Below are positions 21,487-22,189 of a stretch of DNA of 22,189 nucleotides, piece by piece. A model generated the notes under the pieces. That model searched no databases. It had not been told where the DNA came from and saw only the letters and a list, made by a program, of their open reading frames with translations. The translations under genes and the position numbers were made by a program. Positions within the stretch are counted from its first letter, which is position 1, and the number at the start of each line of letters is the position of its first letter. Source of the DNA: Caldifarciminota bacterium (GTDB lineage: Bacteria; Hydrothermota; Tepidihabitantia; B3-TA06; JALVRC01); assembly GCA_027025255.1 (NCBI GenBank), contig JALVRC010000176.1:1-22189 (forward strand). The letters are read 5' to 3'.

Positions 21487-22189
21487 TTATTTCAATTTCA
21501 CCACTTTTTTCAAAACAATCTCTTCTTTTGTAATTATTTTAATAATATAAGTTCCTTTAGCCAGTTTACTTATATCAATTTCTGCCATTTGATTTTCTAT
21601 TTTTATATGGGAATACGATGTAACATCCTGTCCACTTAAATTGATTATCTTTATGTTTCTTATGCCTCCTGTTCTTGATATTATTTTAAATAGAACAGAA
21701 GTATTGTGTGTATAAGCAGGAAAAATTTCTATTTCTGTATCTCTATCCACTGACTCTTTTACTCCGAGAGACAAGCCTTTTGACTTAAAAATTCCCCCTC
21801 CGTAAGTTCCTACATAAAGGTCTATACCATCACTTGTTATAACATTGTTACCGTAAACATTAGTAGAGGGCATTGAATTTGTAATATCAATCCATGTAGA
21901 ACCCGTATCTGAACTCATCCAGATACTCCCATTCAGCTCGTATGTTGTATCTTTTTCAGCACCATTTAAGCCTATAAACAATTTATTGTTAACAGAGTAT
22001 ATACTCTTTAATTCTATAGGTTTTTGCCAGGGGCCTGATATATTGTTAACTTCTTTATTCTTTATCATGTAAAAATCTCCTCTGTCAGTACCTGCAAATA
22101 AAGTATGTTTATCATAATAAATGGATAATATTTTCTCTCCTTTCAAAATCCATGGGTTCCAGGTAATTCCGTTATCAACAGAGATATAA
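21487..22189 (-). CDS. Secreted protein with BNR-like repeats and T9SS C-terminal sorting domain (5' end off window)
   Basis: The frame is open to the right edge, so the gene continues beyond 22189 and only the last 233 or so residues are seen. Repeats of the BNR/sialidase or beta-propeller kind are visible (SVDNGITWNPW; SSDTGSTWIDIT), with LFAGTDRGDFY and LYVGTYGGGIFKS blades between them. The last 80 or so residues (EIFPAYTHNTSVLFKII...IKIINLSGQDV...IDISKLAKGTYIIKIITKEEIVLKKVVKLK) match the Por-type (type IX secretion) sorting domain, which ends with a basic Lys-rich strand. The protein is probably exported by T9SS and attached to or released from the surface. A TTG at 22146 could be misread as a start, but homology continues upstream of it. 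Stop TAA-type end at 21487. Confidence 0.87.
   Translation of the reverse strand, partial: YISVDNGITWNPWILKGEKILSIYYDKHTLFAGTDRGDFYMIKNKEVNNISGPWQKPIELKSIYSVNNKLFIGLNGAEKDTTYELNGSIWMSSDTGSTWIDITNSMPSTNVYGNNVITSDGIDLYVGTYGGGIFKSKGLSLGVKESVDRDTEIEIFPAYTHNTSVLFKIISRTGGIRNIKIINLSGQDVTSYSHIKIENQMAEIDISKLAKGTYIIKIITKEEIVLKKVVKLK

Overview
The window looks like a piece of an AT-rich, diderm, anaerobic bacterial chromosome. Anaerobic life is suggested by a class III (glycyl-radical) ribonucleotide reductase. A two-membrane envelope is suggested by two beta-barrel-like proteins, a lipoprotein and a cut-off protein with a type IX secretion (Por-type) C-terminal sorting domain. That sorting domain points to the FCB group or an allied candidate phylum (WOR-3/Stahlbacteria-like or Cloacimonadota-like); this placement is an inference. 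TAG, TAA and TGA are all used as ordinary stops, and TTG/GTG starts are common.

Layout. Positions 1-65 (minus) are the 5' end of a 23S rRNA gene with its own promoter and no 16S gene upstream. Upstream of it on the same strand is a four-gene cluster: response regulator with DUF4388 (2769-3524), beta-barrel-like protein, PEGA-domain protein and TPR membrane protein. A 340-bp divergent promoter region (3525-3864) separates this cluster from a plus-strand operon, nrdD - glycyl-radical mini-ORF - nrdG - lipoprotein - rseC (3865-7751). Next on minus is mtnA with a TonB-receptor-like barrel gene (7744-9883). Then comes a nine-gene minus-strand operon in which every gene overlaps the next: proS-rimP-nusA-infB-rbfA-nrnA-truB-ribF-MFS transporter (9997-19779). 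A single glcD-type oxidase gene follows (19855-21228), then a repeat-rich intergenic stretch with a G/C-rich hairpin, and finally the 5'-truncated T9SS cargo gene.

Main discovery candidate. The NrdD reading frame ends in a TAG codon just after its metal-site region and lacks the glycyl-radical loop. The loop (motif RVVGYYRPVSAWN) lies immediately downstream, in the same frame, as a 52-residue ORF with a perfect AGGAGGT ribosome binding site embedded in the TAG, and it overlaps nrdG. This suggests a class III reductase whose radical-bearing segment is a separate small subunit, analogous to GrcA/YfiD for pyruvate formate-lyase. In-frame readthrough or a recent nonsense change remain alternatives.

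A second pattern concerns promoters. Six near-perfect sigma70-type promoters (TTGACA/TATAAT) all have exactly 16-bp spacers. At three genes (mtnA, proS, glcD) the -10 box lies only 5-6 bp before the start codon, so leaderless mRNAs are predicted and two starts move downstream of the longest reading frame.
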